Source: Litoribrevibacter albus
Lineage (GTDB): Bacteria; Pseudomonadota; Gammaproteobacteria; Pseudomonadales; Litoribrevibacteraceae
Assembly (NCBI RefSeq): GCF_030159995.1
Contig: NZ_BSNM01000026.1
Span: forward strand, 124,001-188,000
Direction of reading: 5' to 3'
Length of the DNA: 64,000 nt
The position numbers and the translations under genes are program-made. This document shows, piece after piece, positions 32,957 to 43,389 of the stretch. Below the pieces are notes generated by a model. The model was not told the DNA's origin and did not search any database. It saw only the letters and a program-made list of their open reading frames with translations. Each line of letters starts with the position of its first letter. The stretch's first letter is position 1.

Positions 32957-34576
32957 TTATAAAACGAAGCGTCTTACTTGCTCTCCAAGGTCGGATGAGA
33001 CCTCTTTCAGGCCTTTTGTGTAACTTGAAACTGAGGTTACGGCGGTACGATTTTCTTCCGCAAGGCTGCCAATAGTGCGAATATTTTGACCAATTTGTTC
33101 ACTTTCTTGGGCTTGTTTATTGACCACATCCGTCAGAATTTCAAGTTGCTCTAAGGATGCCTGTGAACCGGATTTTAATTGCATAAGTGGTTCTACCATG
33201 TCCTCAATAAGTTGCACACCGGCTTCCATTTCCTGACGACCTGCACCAATTTGTTCTACTGCTTTTTGCGTACCTGAATCAATAGCATCGATAACGTCAT
33301 TGATCTCTGTGGTGGCCTGCGCGGTTCTGTTTGCCAGGTTTCTCACTTCATCGGCAACTACGGCAAAGCCTCGACCTTGTTCTCCTGCTCGGGCCGCTTC
33401 AATGGCCGCGTTAAGAGCCAGCAGATTGGTTTGTTCTGCAATGTCTTTGATGGAGGTAACCATGTCTCTGACAGAGATGGCCTGGTTACGTAGACCTTCT
33501 ACCGAGTCGGCGGAGCGATTAATGGTGTCTGCAATTTTGGTAAACTCTTTAGAAGCCGATGTGATTCTGTGACTGCCTTCGGACGCCAAATCTCTAGCCA
33601 ATTCAGCTTGATGTTTTGCCTCGGTGGCGGTATTGGCTGCCTGGATATTTTCCTCAACAAAACTTTGAATAACGTCGGTAATTTTAACTGCTGCGGTGGT
33701 TTGATTATTTGAGGCCTTAACTACCGCTTGAACGGGTTCGTTCAGGTGGCCTGCAGAGTCTTCTACATTGATGGCGGAGGACTGTATAGAAGCTATTAAG
33801 CTGCCCAGCCCATTTGTGATCTCCTGAAATGCGGTTAATAGCTCGCCAATTTCATCGTGTCGTTGATGCTGGGAGGAGTTTCTGAAATCACCATTAGCAA
33901 TGTTCTTTGCAATTCCAACGGCATTTAATAATGGTGGGACAATGCTTTTACTGGTGATAGCGGCCAGCAAAATTCCCAGAATAATGGCTGCTACAGATAA
34001 AATGGCCATTAATGCCAGCAAGTTACTGCTGTGAGCTTCGGCTTCTTTATGTTTCGAAAGCATGTCGGCTTGCTTCATTTTAAGTAGCGACTTTATATCT
34101 GTTAGTAGTTCATTTAATGCTGGTTTGGTGTGTTGGTTGAATTGTTTAATGGCAGCTTCTGCATCAAGTTCTACCAAGTCTACCGTGTCCAAGAAAGCTG
34201 TTTGATAAGCTTTGTGGTGTCTAGTAATGTCCGAGATTAAGTTATCCATGCCCTGTGGATCTTGCTCTTTCAGGGCTGTGATTAGCTCTGTAACGCGCTG
34301 ATTGTGTTGGTCCATTTCTTTATAGAGGGCGATGCGTTCGTTTCTGTCCGGGTTGGGTAATATTTGAAGTAAGTTCAGTGCGGCAGCCTCTGCTTCAATG
34401 TTAATCTCACTGGCAAAAAGCACATCCGACACATCTTGTTCGACAAACCGTTCAGAGGATTTCGACAGTCGAGTCATCCCGAGGTAAGCAATAATAGAAA
34501 TGCTGATTAACAGAGTCAGTATGATTGAAAAGCAAAGGGATAGACGGGTTTTAATCGGAAGATTCTGAAATCGCAT
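32957..34576 (-). CDS. methyl-accepting chemotaxis protein
   Basis: 539 residues. First membrane helix near residues 11-32 ([20 protein letters not shown]), then a helical-bundle ligand domain of about 150 residues (4HB type: [20 protein letters not shown]), then a second helix ([20 protein letters not shown]). HAMP follows with [20 protein letters not shown]. The signalling tip is the fully conserved [20 protein letters not shown] and [17 protein letters not shown]. It lacks a C-terminal CheR-tethering pentapeptide. Signal unknown. Single gene, no che genes adjoining. Confidence 0.92.
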   Translation of the reverse strand: MRFQNLPIKTRLSLCFSIILTLLISISIIAYLGMTRLSKSSERFVEQDVSDVLFASEINIEAEAAALNLLQILPNPDRNERIALYKEMDQHNQRVTELITALKEQDPQGMDNLISDITRHHKAYQTAFLDTVDLVELDAEAAIKQFNQHTKPALNELLTDIKSLLKMKQADMLSKHKEAEAHSSNLLALMAILSVAAIILGILLAAITSKSIVPPLLNAVGIAKNIANGDFRNSSQHQRHDEIGELLTAFQEITNGLGSLIASIQSSAINVEDSAGHLNEPVQAVVKASNNQTTAAVKITDVIQSFVEENIQAANTATEAKHQAELARDLASEGSHRITSASKEFTKIADTINRSADSVEGLRNQAISVRDMVTSIKDIAEQTNLLALNAAIEAARAGEQGRGFAVVADEVRNLANRTAQATTEINDVIDAIDSGTQKAVEQIGAGRQEMEAGVQLIEDMVEPLMQLKSGSQASLEQLEILTDVVNKQAQESEQIGQNIRTIGSLAEENRTAVTSVSSYTKGLKEVSSDLGEQVRRFVL

Positions 34577-34742
34577 AGGAATAGCTCTTCTTTATACTTA
34601 TCTGAATAATGTATTAGTTAGTAAAGGACATAGAATATTGAATATAGTGCAGAGTAATGGGTGTATCGGCCATGTGCGTAACTTCATTATCCCTGTTTCA
34701 ATCAGAGGTCAGTAAAAGAATAGATGGCTCTATTGGAAAGGG

Positions 34743-34783
34743 ATAGGAAAATCCAGAAGCGTTGATGTCGTGGATTTTCCTAT
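34743..34783. repeat. 13-base perfect inverted repeat
   Basis: ATAGGAAAATCCA (34743-34755) and TGGATTTTCCTAT (34771-34783) are exact complements around a 15-base loop. It lies between the small unknown gene and the chemoreceptor gene (both minus). No T-run follows on either strand. Confidence 0.65.
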
Positions 34784-34810
34784 TATGAGAGTTTCAAAAG
34801 ACTGTAGGGG

Positions 34811-35053
34811 TCAAATATCGACTTTTAAATGCGGGCCTATCCAGCTGTTTACCCGCTTCAAATCAAGATGAGTTGCAGACGGGCTGGTAAGAATCTCAAG
34901 GATGATTTCTATTTCGAAATCGCGGATAGCACCTTGATCAGAAAGGTGGATAAGTTGTATCTCAAGTTCGTCCAGTGAACTGATGTACTGTTGGTGAAAC
35001 TCATCGAATACAGGACGAACCAAATCCGATGTTTGGAGTTGGGCAGTATTCAT
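34811..35053 (-). CDS. small acidic protein of unknown function
   Basis: 80 residues, ATG 35053, with GGGATGAAA upstream. Acidic, soluble and probably helical (HQQYISSLDELEIQLIHLSD, FEIEIILEILTS); no signal peptide, no Cys and no recognised domain. It is flanked by a 13-base inverted repeat downstream and by AT-rich DNA upstream. It lies between the chemoreceptor and the pilus genes, with no clear link to either. The even codon use and good start argue that it is real. Confidence 0.5.
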   Translation of the reverse strand: MNTAQLQTSDLVRPVFDEFHQQYISSLDELEIQLIHLSDQGAIRDFEIEIILEILTSPSATHLDLKRVNSWIGPHLKVDI

Positions 35054-35210
35054 TTTTTCATCCCTTATAAATTAGTAGGTTAACTCAACTATCTCATGTT
35101 GCGTATAAATACCAAATATAATTGGTACTCTAATACTATACAAATATTGAGTGAATTTTGACCAATAAGTTCAGATGAAAGGCAGTATATTTCGATAATT
35201 AGATCTAAGG

Positions 35211-35248
35211 CAGACAAAGGAAGGGGAGGGATTTCATTCCTTTGTCTG
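35211..35248 (-). terminator. hairpin after pilD
   Basis: CAGACAAAGGAA (35211-35222) and TTCCTTTGTCTG (35237-35248) are perfect 12-base arms around a purine-rich 14-base loop. It lies 15 bases past the pilD stop. T-run absent, so it may be an mRNA end-stabiliser as well as a terminator. Confidence 0.6.
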
Positions 35249-35262
35249 AGATGGGATGAGGT

Positions 35263-36120
35263 TTACAGGTTCCCTAGATACCACTGATTAATATCAGCAC
35301 CCCAAAGAAATGCGATAAAACCGGCGATGATCAAACTCGGCCCAAACGCGAAAGGTTTATTCTCTCCTGAGCGGAAAATTTGAGCCAGTCCAAAACATAA
35401 TCCGACAACAGAAGAAATGATGATAATCTGTGGAAGCATCATCCAGCCACACCAGGCTCCCAAGGCTCCTAGCAGTTTAAAATCACCATATCCCATGCCT
35501 TCCTTTCCTGTTACTAGCTTGAAAATCCAGTAAACGCTCCATAGGCTTAAATACCCAAATATTGCGCCATAGAGGGCAGAGGATAAATCAATAAACAAAC
35601 CTTGTGAGTTTGCGATTAATCCCAACCAGAGCAAAGGCAGGGTAATGTTGTCAGGCAGTAGTTGCTCATCATAATCAATGAAGAACAGAGCTATCAGCAT
35701 CCAGATAAAGAATATTGCAAACAAACCCGTCCAGTTAGCGCCAAATTGAAACACCATCAGTCCGGTTAACACACCAGTTAACGCTTCTATGGCTGGATAA
35801 CGGAGGGATATTGGAGTTTTACAATTGCTGCACTTGCCACGTAAAAAGAGGTAGCTGAGTACAGGTATATTTTCCCAGGGCTTGATCTTATGACCACACT
35901 TTGGACAGGTGGAGTTCGGTTTGACGAGGTTAAAAGGCTCTTTCGGCTCAGAGGCTTCAGGTGTGTCTAATTCTAAAAAAACGGTGCACTCCGAACGCCA
36001 TTGACGTTTAAGCATTTCAGGTACACGGTAAATAACGACATTTAAAAAGCTGCCAACTAATAGGCCTAATATCACAGAAAAGGCGAGCAACTGCTCGCCT
36101 GAAAATTGATTTAAATACAA
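35263..36120 (-). CDS. pilD: prepilin peptidase/N-methyltransferase PilD
   Basis: 285 residues, an inner-membrane aspartyl protease with about seven helices. The cytoplasmic zinc loop has two CxxC pairs, at Cys72/Cys75 (CPKCGHK) and Cys97/Cys100 (CSNC), as in long gammaproteobacterial PilD. Active-site Asp are in FFIDYDEQLLPDN (about 148) and in GMGYGDFKLLGALGAW (Asp212, the GxGD motif). It cleaves the leader before Phe of type IV prepilins such as those at 39237, 41125 and 41630 and methylates the new N-terminus; it also processes type II secretion pseudopilins. It follows pilC by 22 bases. The usual downstream coaE is missing. Confidence 0.95.
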   Translation of the reverse strand: MYLNQFSGEQLLAFSVILGLLVGSFLNVVIYRVPEMLKRQWRSECTVFLELDTPEASEPKEPFNLVKPNSTCPKCGHKIKPWENIPVLSYLFLRGKCSNCKTPISLRYPAIEALTGVLTGLMVFQFGANWTGLFAIFFIWMLIALFFIDYDEQLLPDNITLPLLWLGLIANSQGLFIDLSSALYGAIFGYLSLWSVYWIFKLVTGKEGMGYGDFKLLGALGAWCGWMMLPQIIIISSVVGLCFGLAQIFRSGENKPFAFGPSLIIAGFIAFLWGADINQWYLGNL

Positions 36121-36142
36121 TGTATTACTCTCTTTTTAAGGT

Positions 36143-37366
36143 TTACATAACTGCTTTGCCGAGTTGGAAGATCGGTAAGTACATGGCAACAATAAGACCA
36201 CCAACAAGTACACCTAAAACGGCCATAATAATTGGTTCCATAAGGCTTGTTAATCCATCTACTGAATTATCTACTTCTGTTTCATAATGGGTTGCTACTT
36301 TGTCTAGCATTTCATCAAGTGCGCCAGACTCTTCACCGATAGCAACCATTTGTAATGCCATCGGAGGGAATAGACCGGTTTGTTTCATACTTGTGTTGAG
36401 CTGAATACCAGAGGAAACATCCTCTTTAATGCCGTGTACTGCTTTAGAAAAAACTACATTGCCTGTGGCTCCTGCTACAGATTCAAGAGCTTCAACCAAA
36501 GGAACCCCGGCTGCAAATGTGGTTGAGAGGGTTCGACAGTATCGAGCAACGGCAGACTGATAGATAATACTGCCAATAATGGGCGCTTTTAGCATCATTT
36601 TATCAAGGGTATTTTTAGCCTTTGTGGATCGCTTCACTATCTGAGATAGAGAGAAAACAAGTCCTGCTATGCCTAAGAATATTAAGAGCCACCACTCCTG
36701 CATGAATTCTGATATATGAATCACAAACTGTGTAAAAGCTGGCAGTTCTGCTCCAAAGCCAGCAAAGACTTCCTCAAATTGTGGTACCACTTTTACCAAT
36801 AAGATAGCTGTTACAATGAATGCAATTACTACTACTGCAATTGGATAGTTCATTGCTTTTTTAATTTTAGACTTAAGAGCTTCGGTTTTTTCTTTGTATT
36901 GAGCAATCCGGTCTAGCATAGTTTCCAGAGCACCTGATTGTTCCCCGGATTCTACTAGGTTGCAGAACAAATCATCAAAATAGAGGGGGTGCTGTCGTAT
37001 TGCGTACGCAAAACTGCTACCACCTTCAACTTCTGTTTTAATTTTTAGAACCAGATCTCTCATATTCGCATTCTGAAGGCCATCTGCAACAATATCAAAA
37101 GACTGAACTAGGGGGACACCTGCTTTCATCATAGTTGCGAGTTGTCGGGTGAAAATGGCAACATCCATAGGTTTGATTGCTTTTCCCTTACCTCCAAATA
37201 AAGGCGCTTTTTCTTGAGTAACTTTAGTTGGGTTGATCCCTTGAGAGCGAAGTTGTGTTTTTACAAGGGCGACAGATAATCCTGTTAACTCACCCTTTGC
37301 GACCTTACCAGAGCGATCTTTCCCTTCCCAAATATAGTTTTTCTTTTCTTGTTGTTTTTTTGCCAT
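36143..37366 (-). CDS. pilC: type IV pilus inner-membrane platform protein PilC
   Basis: 407 residues, the GspF/PilC family. Two copies of the T2SSF helical domain lie near residues 75-195 and 280-400 (FTRQLATMMKAGVPLVQSFD; YCRTLSTTFAAGVPLVEALE). Membrane helices are near 175-195, 225-245 and at the C-terminus (IIMAVLGVLVGGLIVAMYLP). It couples the PilB motor to pilus assembly. Genes run pilB, pilC, pilD on the minus strand, the standard order, 30 and 22 bases apart. Confidence 0.95.
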   Translation of the reverse strand: MAKKQQEKKNYIWEGKDRSGKVAKGELTGLSVALVKTQLRSQGINPTKVTQEKAPLFGGKGKAIKPMDVAIFTRQLATMMKAGVPLVQSFDIVADGLQNANMRDLVLKIKTEVEGGSSFAYAIRQHPLYFDDLFCNLVESGEQSGALETMLDRIAQYKEKTEALKSKIKKAMNYPIAVVVIAFIVTAILLVKVVPQFEEVFAGFGAELPAFTQFVIHISEFMQEWWLLIFLGIAGLVFSLSQIVKRSTKAKNTLDKMMLKAPIIGSIIYQSAVARYCRTLSTTFAAGVPLVEALESVAGATGNVVFSKAVHGIKEDVSSGIQLNTSMKQTGLFPPMALQMVAIGEESGALDEMLDKVATHYETEVDNSVDGLTSLMEPIIMAVLGVLVGGLIVAMYLPIFQLGKAVM

Positions 37367-37396
37367 AAGACGTCTCGTTTATCTTATATTGCGTAT

Positions 37397-39106
37397 TTAA
37401 TGAGAGGACGTAACCCGGTTGGCTTCTTCAAGGCTGGTTACTCCTTGCATGACTTTTTTAAGACTAGAGCGCCTAAGGTCATCAAAACCTTCTTTTTTAC
37501 AGGCTTCTGCAATTTGAATCGAATTTCCGCCTTCCATAATGATTTTCGAGATCAGTGGTGTCACTTTAACCACTTCATAGATACCGACACGGCCTTTATA
37601 TCCCTTATTGCACTTATCACATCCTACTGGTTGGTATAATTTGAAGTCAGTAGAAATATCATCTTCTGTAAATCCTTCTTCCAGTAAAACTTCTTTAGGG
37701 ACATCTAATGTTGTTTTACAGTTGGAACATAAACGTCTGCCTAGACGTTGTGCAATAATTAGATTAACAGATGTAGCTAGATTGAATGCAGGTACTCCCA
37801 TGTTAATCATACGAGTAAGGGTTTCAGGTGCGCTATTAGTGTGAAGGGTGGACATCACCATGTGACCCGTCTGAGCTGCTTTGATAGCAATTTCAGCGGT
37901 TTCAAGATCGCGAATCTCTCCAACCATGATGATGTCAGGGTCTTGTCTTAAGAAAGAACGCAAGGCTTCAGCAAATGTTAGTCCTACTTTATTGTTTACA
38001 TTACACTGATTAATGCCTTCGAGGTTAATTTCAACAGGGTCTTCTGCCGTCGAAATGTTTCGTTCCTGCGTGTTGAGAATATTTAATCCTGTATAAAGGG
38101 ACACTGTCTTTCCGGATCCTGTTGGGCCGGTTACTAAAATCATACCTTGAGGTTGTTCTAAGGCACTCATATACATGTCTTTTTGATCTTCTTCGTATCC
38201 TAGTGCGTCAATGCCCATTTGAGCGGAACTTGAATCAAGAATTCGCAGAACAATCTTTTCCCCAAAAAGACAAGGAAGTGTATTAACCCGAAAGTCTATA
38301 GACTTTGTTTTTGATATCTTTAGTTTAATTCGGCCGTCTTGGGGAACACGTCTTTCTGCAATGTCCATTTTTGACATTACTTTTAAGCGAGCAGATATTT
38401 TTCCTGCTATTTGATTTGGAGGCGAGGATACTTCATGTAAGACCCCATCAGTTCTAAACCGAACACGATAGCGTTTCTCATAGGGTTCAAAGTGTAGGTC
38501 TGAAGCACCAGTTTTTATTGCTGTTAAGAGCATTTTGTTGATGAACTTTACAACGGGAGCATCGTCTACTTCTGTTTGAGTAACATCTTGTTCTTCATCT
38601 TCCGTAGGTTCTAATTCAAAATCGCTAAATTCATCGTCTCCATCATTCGAACCTAATGCAGATAAATCCTTGGAGCTTAGGTAGCCGTCTATGAGAGATT
38701 TTAGTTTATCTGCTTCTGAAAGAACTGCTTCAACAGTCAAACCGGTAGTAAACTTAATTTCATCCAACGCTGTGATGTTAGTAGGATCGGAAACAGCAAT
38801 AAAGAGTGTTTTTCCTCGTCTTTGGAGGGGAAGTACATTGTGTTTTTGTATCAGAGTGTCTTTGATTATATCTTTAGGAATCACATCTTTATTGTAGGAA
38901 CTTAAATCAAAAACAGGAATGCCAAATTCTTCACTTGCAGATACAACAATATCTTGAGGTGAAGCAAGTTGATTGTTCACTAGATATTGAATAAGTGATA
39001 TGCCTTGTTCGTTTGCCCCTCTAGTGGCTGAATGGGCTAATTCTTTGGATATAATCTGGTCTTCACAGAATCGTTTGGCTAGACCACTTAACTTGAAGGT
39101 ATCCAT
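37397..39106 (-). CDS. pilB: type IV pilus assembly ATPase PilB
   Basis: 569 residues, cytoplasmic hexameric extension motor. N-terminal MshEN-type domain (DIVVSASEEFGIPVFDLSSY), which in relatives binds c-di-GMP. The catalytic domain has Walker A GPTGSGKT (about 327-334), Asp box (ISTAEDPVE), Walker B (DIIMVGEIRDLETAEIAIKA) and His box (GHMVMSTLHTN). A zinc-binding tetracysteine is complete: CSNC and CDKC near residues 455-495. All catalytic parts are intact. First gene of the pilBCD operon; it follows the pilin gene at 39237. Confidence 0.95.
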   Translation of the reverse strand: MDTFKLSGLAKRFCEDQIISKELAHSATRGANEQGISLIQYLVNNQLASPQDIVVSASEEFGIPVFDLSSYNKDVIPKDIIKDTLIQKHNVLPLQRRGKTLFIAVSDPTNITALDEIKFTTGLTVEAVLSEADKLKSLIDGYLSSKDLSALGSNDGDDEFSDFELEPTEDEEQDVTQTEVDDAPVVKFINKMLLTAIKTGASDLHFEPYEKRYRVRFRTDGVLHEVSSPPNQIAGKISARLKVMSKMDIAERRVPQDGRIKLKISKTKSIDFRVNTLPCLFGEKIVLRILDSSSAQMGIDALGYEEDQKDMYMSALEQPQGMILVTGPTGSGKTVSLYTGLNILNTQERNISTAEDPVEINLEGINQCNVNNKVGLTFAEALRSFLRQDPDIIMVGEIRDLETAEIAIKAAQTGHMVMSTLHTNSAPETLTRMINMGVPAFNLATSVNLIIAQRLGRRLCSNCKTTLDVPKEVLLEEGFTEDDISTDFKLYQPVGCDKCNKGYKGRVGIYEVVKVTPLISKIIMEGGNSIQIAEACKKEGFDDLRRSSLKKVMQGVTSLEEANRVTSSH

Positions 39107-39236
39107 TACTTAATCCGTCTACTAAACTAATGACTTACTATAGAGTTAAATGGTTGATTTGTCAGTAAGTCTGAGCTCGCTGTAAACCAATTGTAGCTAA
39201 GTAATTCAAGGTGTGCTTGTATGATGTTTTAAAGAC

Positions 39237-39620
39237 CTAGATCTTCTTGGTTGCTGATGCTGAAATACTTGTATCTGCTGTTTTGTATACTTTTGCTGTA
39301 TAACAGTCAGCTATCGATCCACCAGAACATGCAGCTACTACATAGGTGAAATCGTCACCGCCGTCTCCTGGTTTAAACCCTAGCTGAGTTTCAAATGTAC
39401 CTGATTTGCCTACTTGTGTTCCACTAACAAAGGTATTGTTGTTTAGGTGGTATGCATTCAGGAATAGTTCCAATTGGTCTAGATGTTGTCTTGCAACTGA
39501 AGTTTCTGCATCAATAATGTATTGACGATAAGACGGTACTGCTACAGCTGATATTATTCCAATTATCGCAACAGTAATCATTAGCTCAACAATTGTGAAG
39601 CCTTTGGATATCTTGTTCAT
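39237..39620 (-). CDS. type IV pilin-like protein
   Basis: 127 residues from ATG 39620. The prepilin leader MNKISKG is cut before Phe in [20 protein letters not shown], with Glu at position +5. The globular part is short and contains one C-terminal Cys pair (VAACSGG and IADCYTA) that defines a D-region loop. It lacks the 'IDT' pattern of the two other pilins. It could be a minor pilin or an alternative major pilin. A run of seven Gs lies next to the start (39621-39627), and the ribosome-binding site is poor. Located upstream of pilB. Confidence 0.82.
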   Translation of the reverse strand: MNKISKGFTIVELMITVAIIGIISAVAVPSYRQYIIDAETSVARQHLDQLELFLNAYHLNNNTFVSGTQVGKSGTFETQLGFKPGDGGDDFTYVVAACSGGSIADCYTAKVYKTADTSISASATKKI

Positions 39621-39760
39621 GGGGGGGCTCAATTTGGAGTTAAAATTAAAATATCATTAAATAGAATAGTTCAAAATATTGCTTTAGGGGAGGTTTTTTT
39701 CTTTACAAATCATTAGACTGTGTTTCAGCTTGTATCGATTTTAGATTTTGGAAGTCTTAG

Positions 39761-41128
39761 ATGAAAAAAAGAAGTTATTCATATTTTGTACTTTTACTTT
39801 TCGGCGTGCTGTTTCTTCTTGGGTCTGTGTGGACGATCTATCTTACTTCGTATAAAAATGTATTTGTAACAAATGACTACGACTTGAAGCGTTTTCTTCT
39901 GCTTTTCTTTGTTTTTATATCTTCTGTGTTGATGCTTTTTGTTAAGAAACTGACGGTTATTCGGTTGCCTATTGAGAGTTGTTTGGCAATTTTATGCTTT
40001 TTTATTCTAGGGGGAGTCTCTTCTATTTTTAATGAAAATGCTTACTGGGGGGTGATAGATCTTTCTAATTACTTTTTGTTGTTGGTGGTATTTTATGTTC
40101 TATCTATATGTTGTAACGAGTTTTCGATGGAGGCCATCTACACTGCTTTATATTGGTTGGTTTTAGTATTTTCTTTGTTTCTTTTTGTCCAGTTTTTCTT
40201 AAATCTACTATTTAATCTGATAGATGGTAACAAACCAAATATTCATCATCTGATATCTGGATTTATTAATGCTCGTTTTTTAAATCAGATACAAGTTATC
40301 TTGATGCCTTTTTTATTCTTGCCTATAGCTCTTAAAAATCTCAAAGGATATAGTCGAATTAGTATATTTTTTATTGCCTTTCATTGGATGGTGTTGTTTC
40401 AGACTGAGGCTAGAGGTGCTTTACTTTGTTTGGTTTTGTCGTTTTGTATTGTGTTGTTTCAGGTTGAGAAAAAACTCAGAAGTAACATGTTCTGTTTGAT
40501 CTTAAAGACATTATTAATTGGTATAGGACTTTGGTTGTTTTTTATTGTGGCTTTGCCTTGGTTTTTTACCGGAGAGTCCATTGGAACTTTTCGAACTTCA
40601 AGTTCTGGTCGCATTGAAATGTGGACTTTTGTTTTAAATGAATTTTATGACGCTTTATTACTTGGTTATGGACCAATGAGCTATGCGTATGCAGAAGGGA
40701 AGCCTGTTGGAAATGCCCATCCTCATAACTTTCTTATGCAGTTATTGTATGAGCATGGTGTTTTGATTTTTGGAGTGTTTATTTGTTGGGGCGGTTTTTT
40801 GTTATGGTCTGAGTTAGTAAGAATAAAGGAGAAAATATTAAGTCATTCTCAAATATTAAATTTTGTTGCTATTTGGGCTGCGATAGGATACTCATTTCTA
40901 AGTGGGGTCTTTGTTATGCCATTTTCTCAATTGGCTTTTGTCTTGGTTTTGGCTGTTAGAATTAGATCGGAAAAAACTATCCAGCTGAAATTGCTATGGC
41001 GGCTATTATTGATTGGCTTGGTAATATTTTGTTGTTTTATTATTACTTCTTCTTATCTGCCTATGGAGGAGTGGCAAAAAATTTATCCAAGAATATGGGT
41101 GAATTCCTTTCAAGCTTTTCACCGTTAG
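39761..41128 (+). CDS. O-antigen-ligase-like membrane protein (probable pilin glycosylating OTase)
   Basis: 455 residues with 11-12 predicted membrane helices, on the opposite strand from the pilus genes. The Wzy_C/ligase signature is present: FQTEARGALLCLV, SSGRIEMWTFVLNEFYDALL, and NAHPHNFLMQLLYEHGVLIF (His320 and His322) in the large periplasmic loop. The family includes WaaL, PglL/PglO and pilin-specific TfpO/PilO enzymes that move glycan from undecaprenyl diphosphate. DNA is strikingly AT-rich against its neighbours, suggesting horizontal transfer. Its stop overlaps the convergent pilin stop in TTAG. Both nearby pilins end in Ser, as in TfpO-modified pilins, so pilin O-glycosylation is the best guess. 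Substrate glycan unknown. Confidence 0.75.
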   Translation: MKKRSYSYFVLLLFGVLFLLGSVWTIYLTSYKNVFVTNDYDLKRFLLLFFVFISSVLMLFVKKLTVIRLPIESCLAILCFFILGGVSSIFNENAYWGVIDLSNYFLLLVVFYVLSICCNEFSMEAIYTALYWLVLVFSLFLFVQFFLNLLFNLIDGNKPNIHHLISGFINARFLNQIQVILMPFLFLPIALKNLKGYSRISIFFIAFHWMVLFQTEARGALLCLVLSFCIVLFQVEKKLRSNMFCLILKTLLIGIGLWLFFIVALPWFFTGESIGTFRTSSSGRIEMWTFVLNEFYDALLLGYGPMSYAYAEGKPVGNAHPHNFLMQLLYEHGVLIFGVFICWGGFLLWSELVRIKEKILSHSQILNFVAIWAAIGYSFLSGVFVMPFSQLAFVLVLAVRIRSEKTIQLKLLWRLLLIGLVIFCCFIITSSYLPMEEWQKIYPRIWVNSFQAFHR

Positions 41129-41544
41129 CTGGATGTGCCTGCTCCGTCTCGACATTGTTCAGTGGATGCTCCATTCGTATCAATTGAAATAGCTTGATAA
41201 GATACCCCCCCACTTAGAGTAAGAATTGCGCTTACTTTACAAGGTCCATCGGTCCATTCAAGTGTTGCAGGGGCATCTTTTGCTATGGTTCCTCCATTGG
41301 CTGTTTCTACTAGGTCTACAGTATTTGTGATCAAAGTATTTAGATCGTCACAGCCTATACCTGTTTGAATGCATGTCTGAGCTGTCCCTGAGATACTATT
41401 AATTCCTTTCATTGCTGCACCTGCATGAGAATTTGCAACATATTGCTTGTATGCTGGAATTGCAACTGAAGCCAAGATCCCAATGATAGCTACCACGATC
41501 ATTAACTCTATCAATGTGAAACCATTATTTGATTTGCTGTTCAT
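41125..41544 (-). CDS. type IV pilin, paralog 2
   Basis: 139 residues from ATG 41544 behind AGGAGG. Leader MNSKSNNG is cut before [20 protein letters not shown]. Four Cys: TCIQTGIGCDD forms a short loop and GPCKVS with TEQCRDG forms the C-terminal D-loop. It ends GAGTSS, with a terminal Ser, the acceptor position used by TfpO/PilO glycosylation in Pseudomonas and Acinetobacter. It lies downstream of a closely similar pilin, with a terminator hairpin between, so it is expected to be expressed less. Confidence 0.88.
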   Translation of the reverse strand: MNSKSNNGFTLIELMIVVAIIGILASVAIPAYKQYVANSHAGAAMKGINSISGTAQTCIQTGIGCDDLNTLITNTVDLVETANGGTIAKDAPATLEWTDGPCKVSAILTLSGGVSYQAISIDTNGASTEQCRDGAGTSS

Positions 41545-41578
41545 GGAAAGACCTCCTAACTTCGTTTGTGAAAAAAAG

Positions 41579-41599
41579 AAGCCCACATATAGTGGGCTT
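41579..41599 (-). terminator. terminator/attenuator between pilin genes
   Basis: AAGCCCAC (41579-41586) and GTGGGCTT (41592-41599) pair around ATATA. On the minus strand it is followed by CTTCTTTTTTT. It ends most transcripts of the 41630 pilin before the second pilin gene. Confidence 0.85.
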
Positions 41600-41629
41600 T
41601 CAATTGTTCTTGTAAAATCAGTAGAGCTA

Positions 41630-42055
41630 TTAACTACCGATTGCTACGTTACCTGCACCTTCTGCACACTGTGCGTCCGACGCAGCTGCTGTATCTTGAG
41701 ATAACGCGGAGAAGCTAACAACACCTAAGTTGGTTAGGTTGGCAAATACTTTACAAACGCCTGTGTCCCAAGAAACTTTAAACGCGGTATCTTTGGCGAC
41801 GGTACCTGACTCGAGAGTGGTTTCAGTGGTGTTTGTAATTTCAGTGCCAAGTTCTGTACAGCCAAAACCTGTTTGAATACAAGTCTGGGCTTTTTGTACG
41901 AAGCCATTTACGCCTTTCATACCTGCACCACCTTCTGCGGTAGATACATAGTCTTTATAAGCAGGGATTGCTACTGCTGCTAGGATACCGATGATCGCAA
42001 CTACGATCATTAATTCAATTAGAGTGAAACCAGCTTGTGCTTGATTCTTAGTCAT
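41630..42055 (-). CDS. pilA: type IV pilin, paralog 1 (probable major pilin)
   Basis: 141 residues from ATG 42055 behind GAGGAAA. Leader MTKNQAQAG is cut before [20 protein letters not shown]. Four Cys fall in the same places as in the next pilin ([23 protein letters not shown]), and it ends NVAIGS with a terminal Ser. The rest diverges from the neighbour in the exposed part. A strong ribosome-binding site, a sigma-54-like promoter and its own terminator make it the likely major pilin. pilSR regulators are not in the window. Confidence 0.88.
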   Translation of the reverse strand: MTKNQAQAGFTLIELMIVVAIIGILAAVAIPAYKDYVSTAEGGAGMKGVNGFVQKAQTCIQTGFGCTELGTEITNTTETTLESGTVAKDTAFKVSWDTGVCKVFANLTNLGVVSFSALSQDTAAASDAQCAEGAGNVAIGS

Positions 42056-42113
42056 TTTTTTTTCCTCATAGGAAATGATTGAGAGTTTTGTCCGTTTTGG
42101 ATATCTGGACTAA

Positions 42114-42129
42114 AGCTCTGATTGTGCCA
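42114..42129 (-). promoter_or_regulatory. sigma-54-like promoter of pilA
   Basis: On the minus strand TGGCAC (42129-42124), five bases, then GAGCT (42118-42114): a perfect -24 box with the invariant GC of the -12 box. It lies about 60 bases before the pilin start; pilA of Pseudomonas is also sigma-54 dependent. Confidence 0.6.
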
Positions 42130-42202
42130 AAACTTTAAAATTGTTAAAAATCATGTTGTTATGGCTTTTTTGAGTGTTGGTTCTTTTGTGGAGGTTTATT
42201 TT

Positions 42203-42225
42203 AAGGTGACGCAAAGTGTCACCTT
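42203..42225 (-). terminator. hairpin after nadC
   Basis: AAGGTGAC (42203-42210) and GTCACCTT (42218-42225) are perfect arms around seven bases, just past the nadC stop. There is no clear T-run. Confidence 0.45.
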
Positions 42226-42248
42226 GTGACAAGAAGGGTTAGGGTGGA

Positions 42249-43310
<1,062 letters not shown>

Positions 43311-43389
43311 TTAGTATCAGTCATTCCAAGGCTGGAATTTCATCAATTTTGCTGAAAATCTCTTAGTAAGCTTTCTATTGGAGAAGAAC

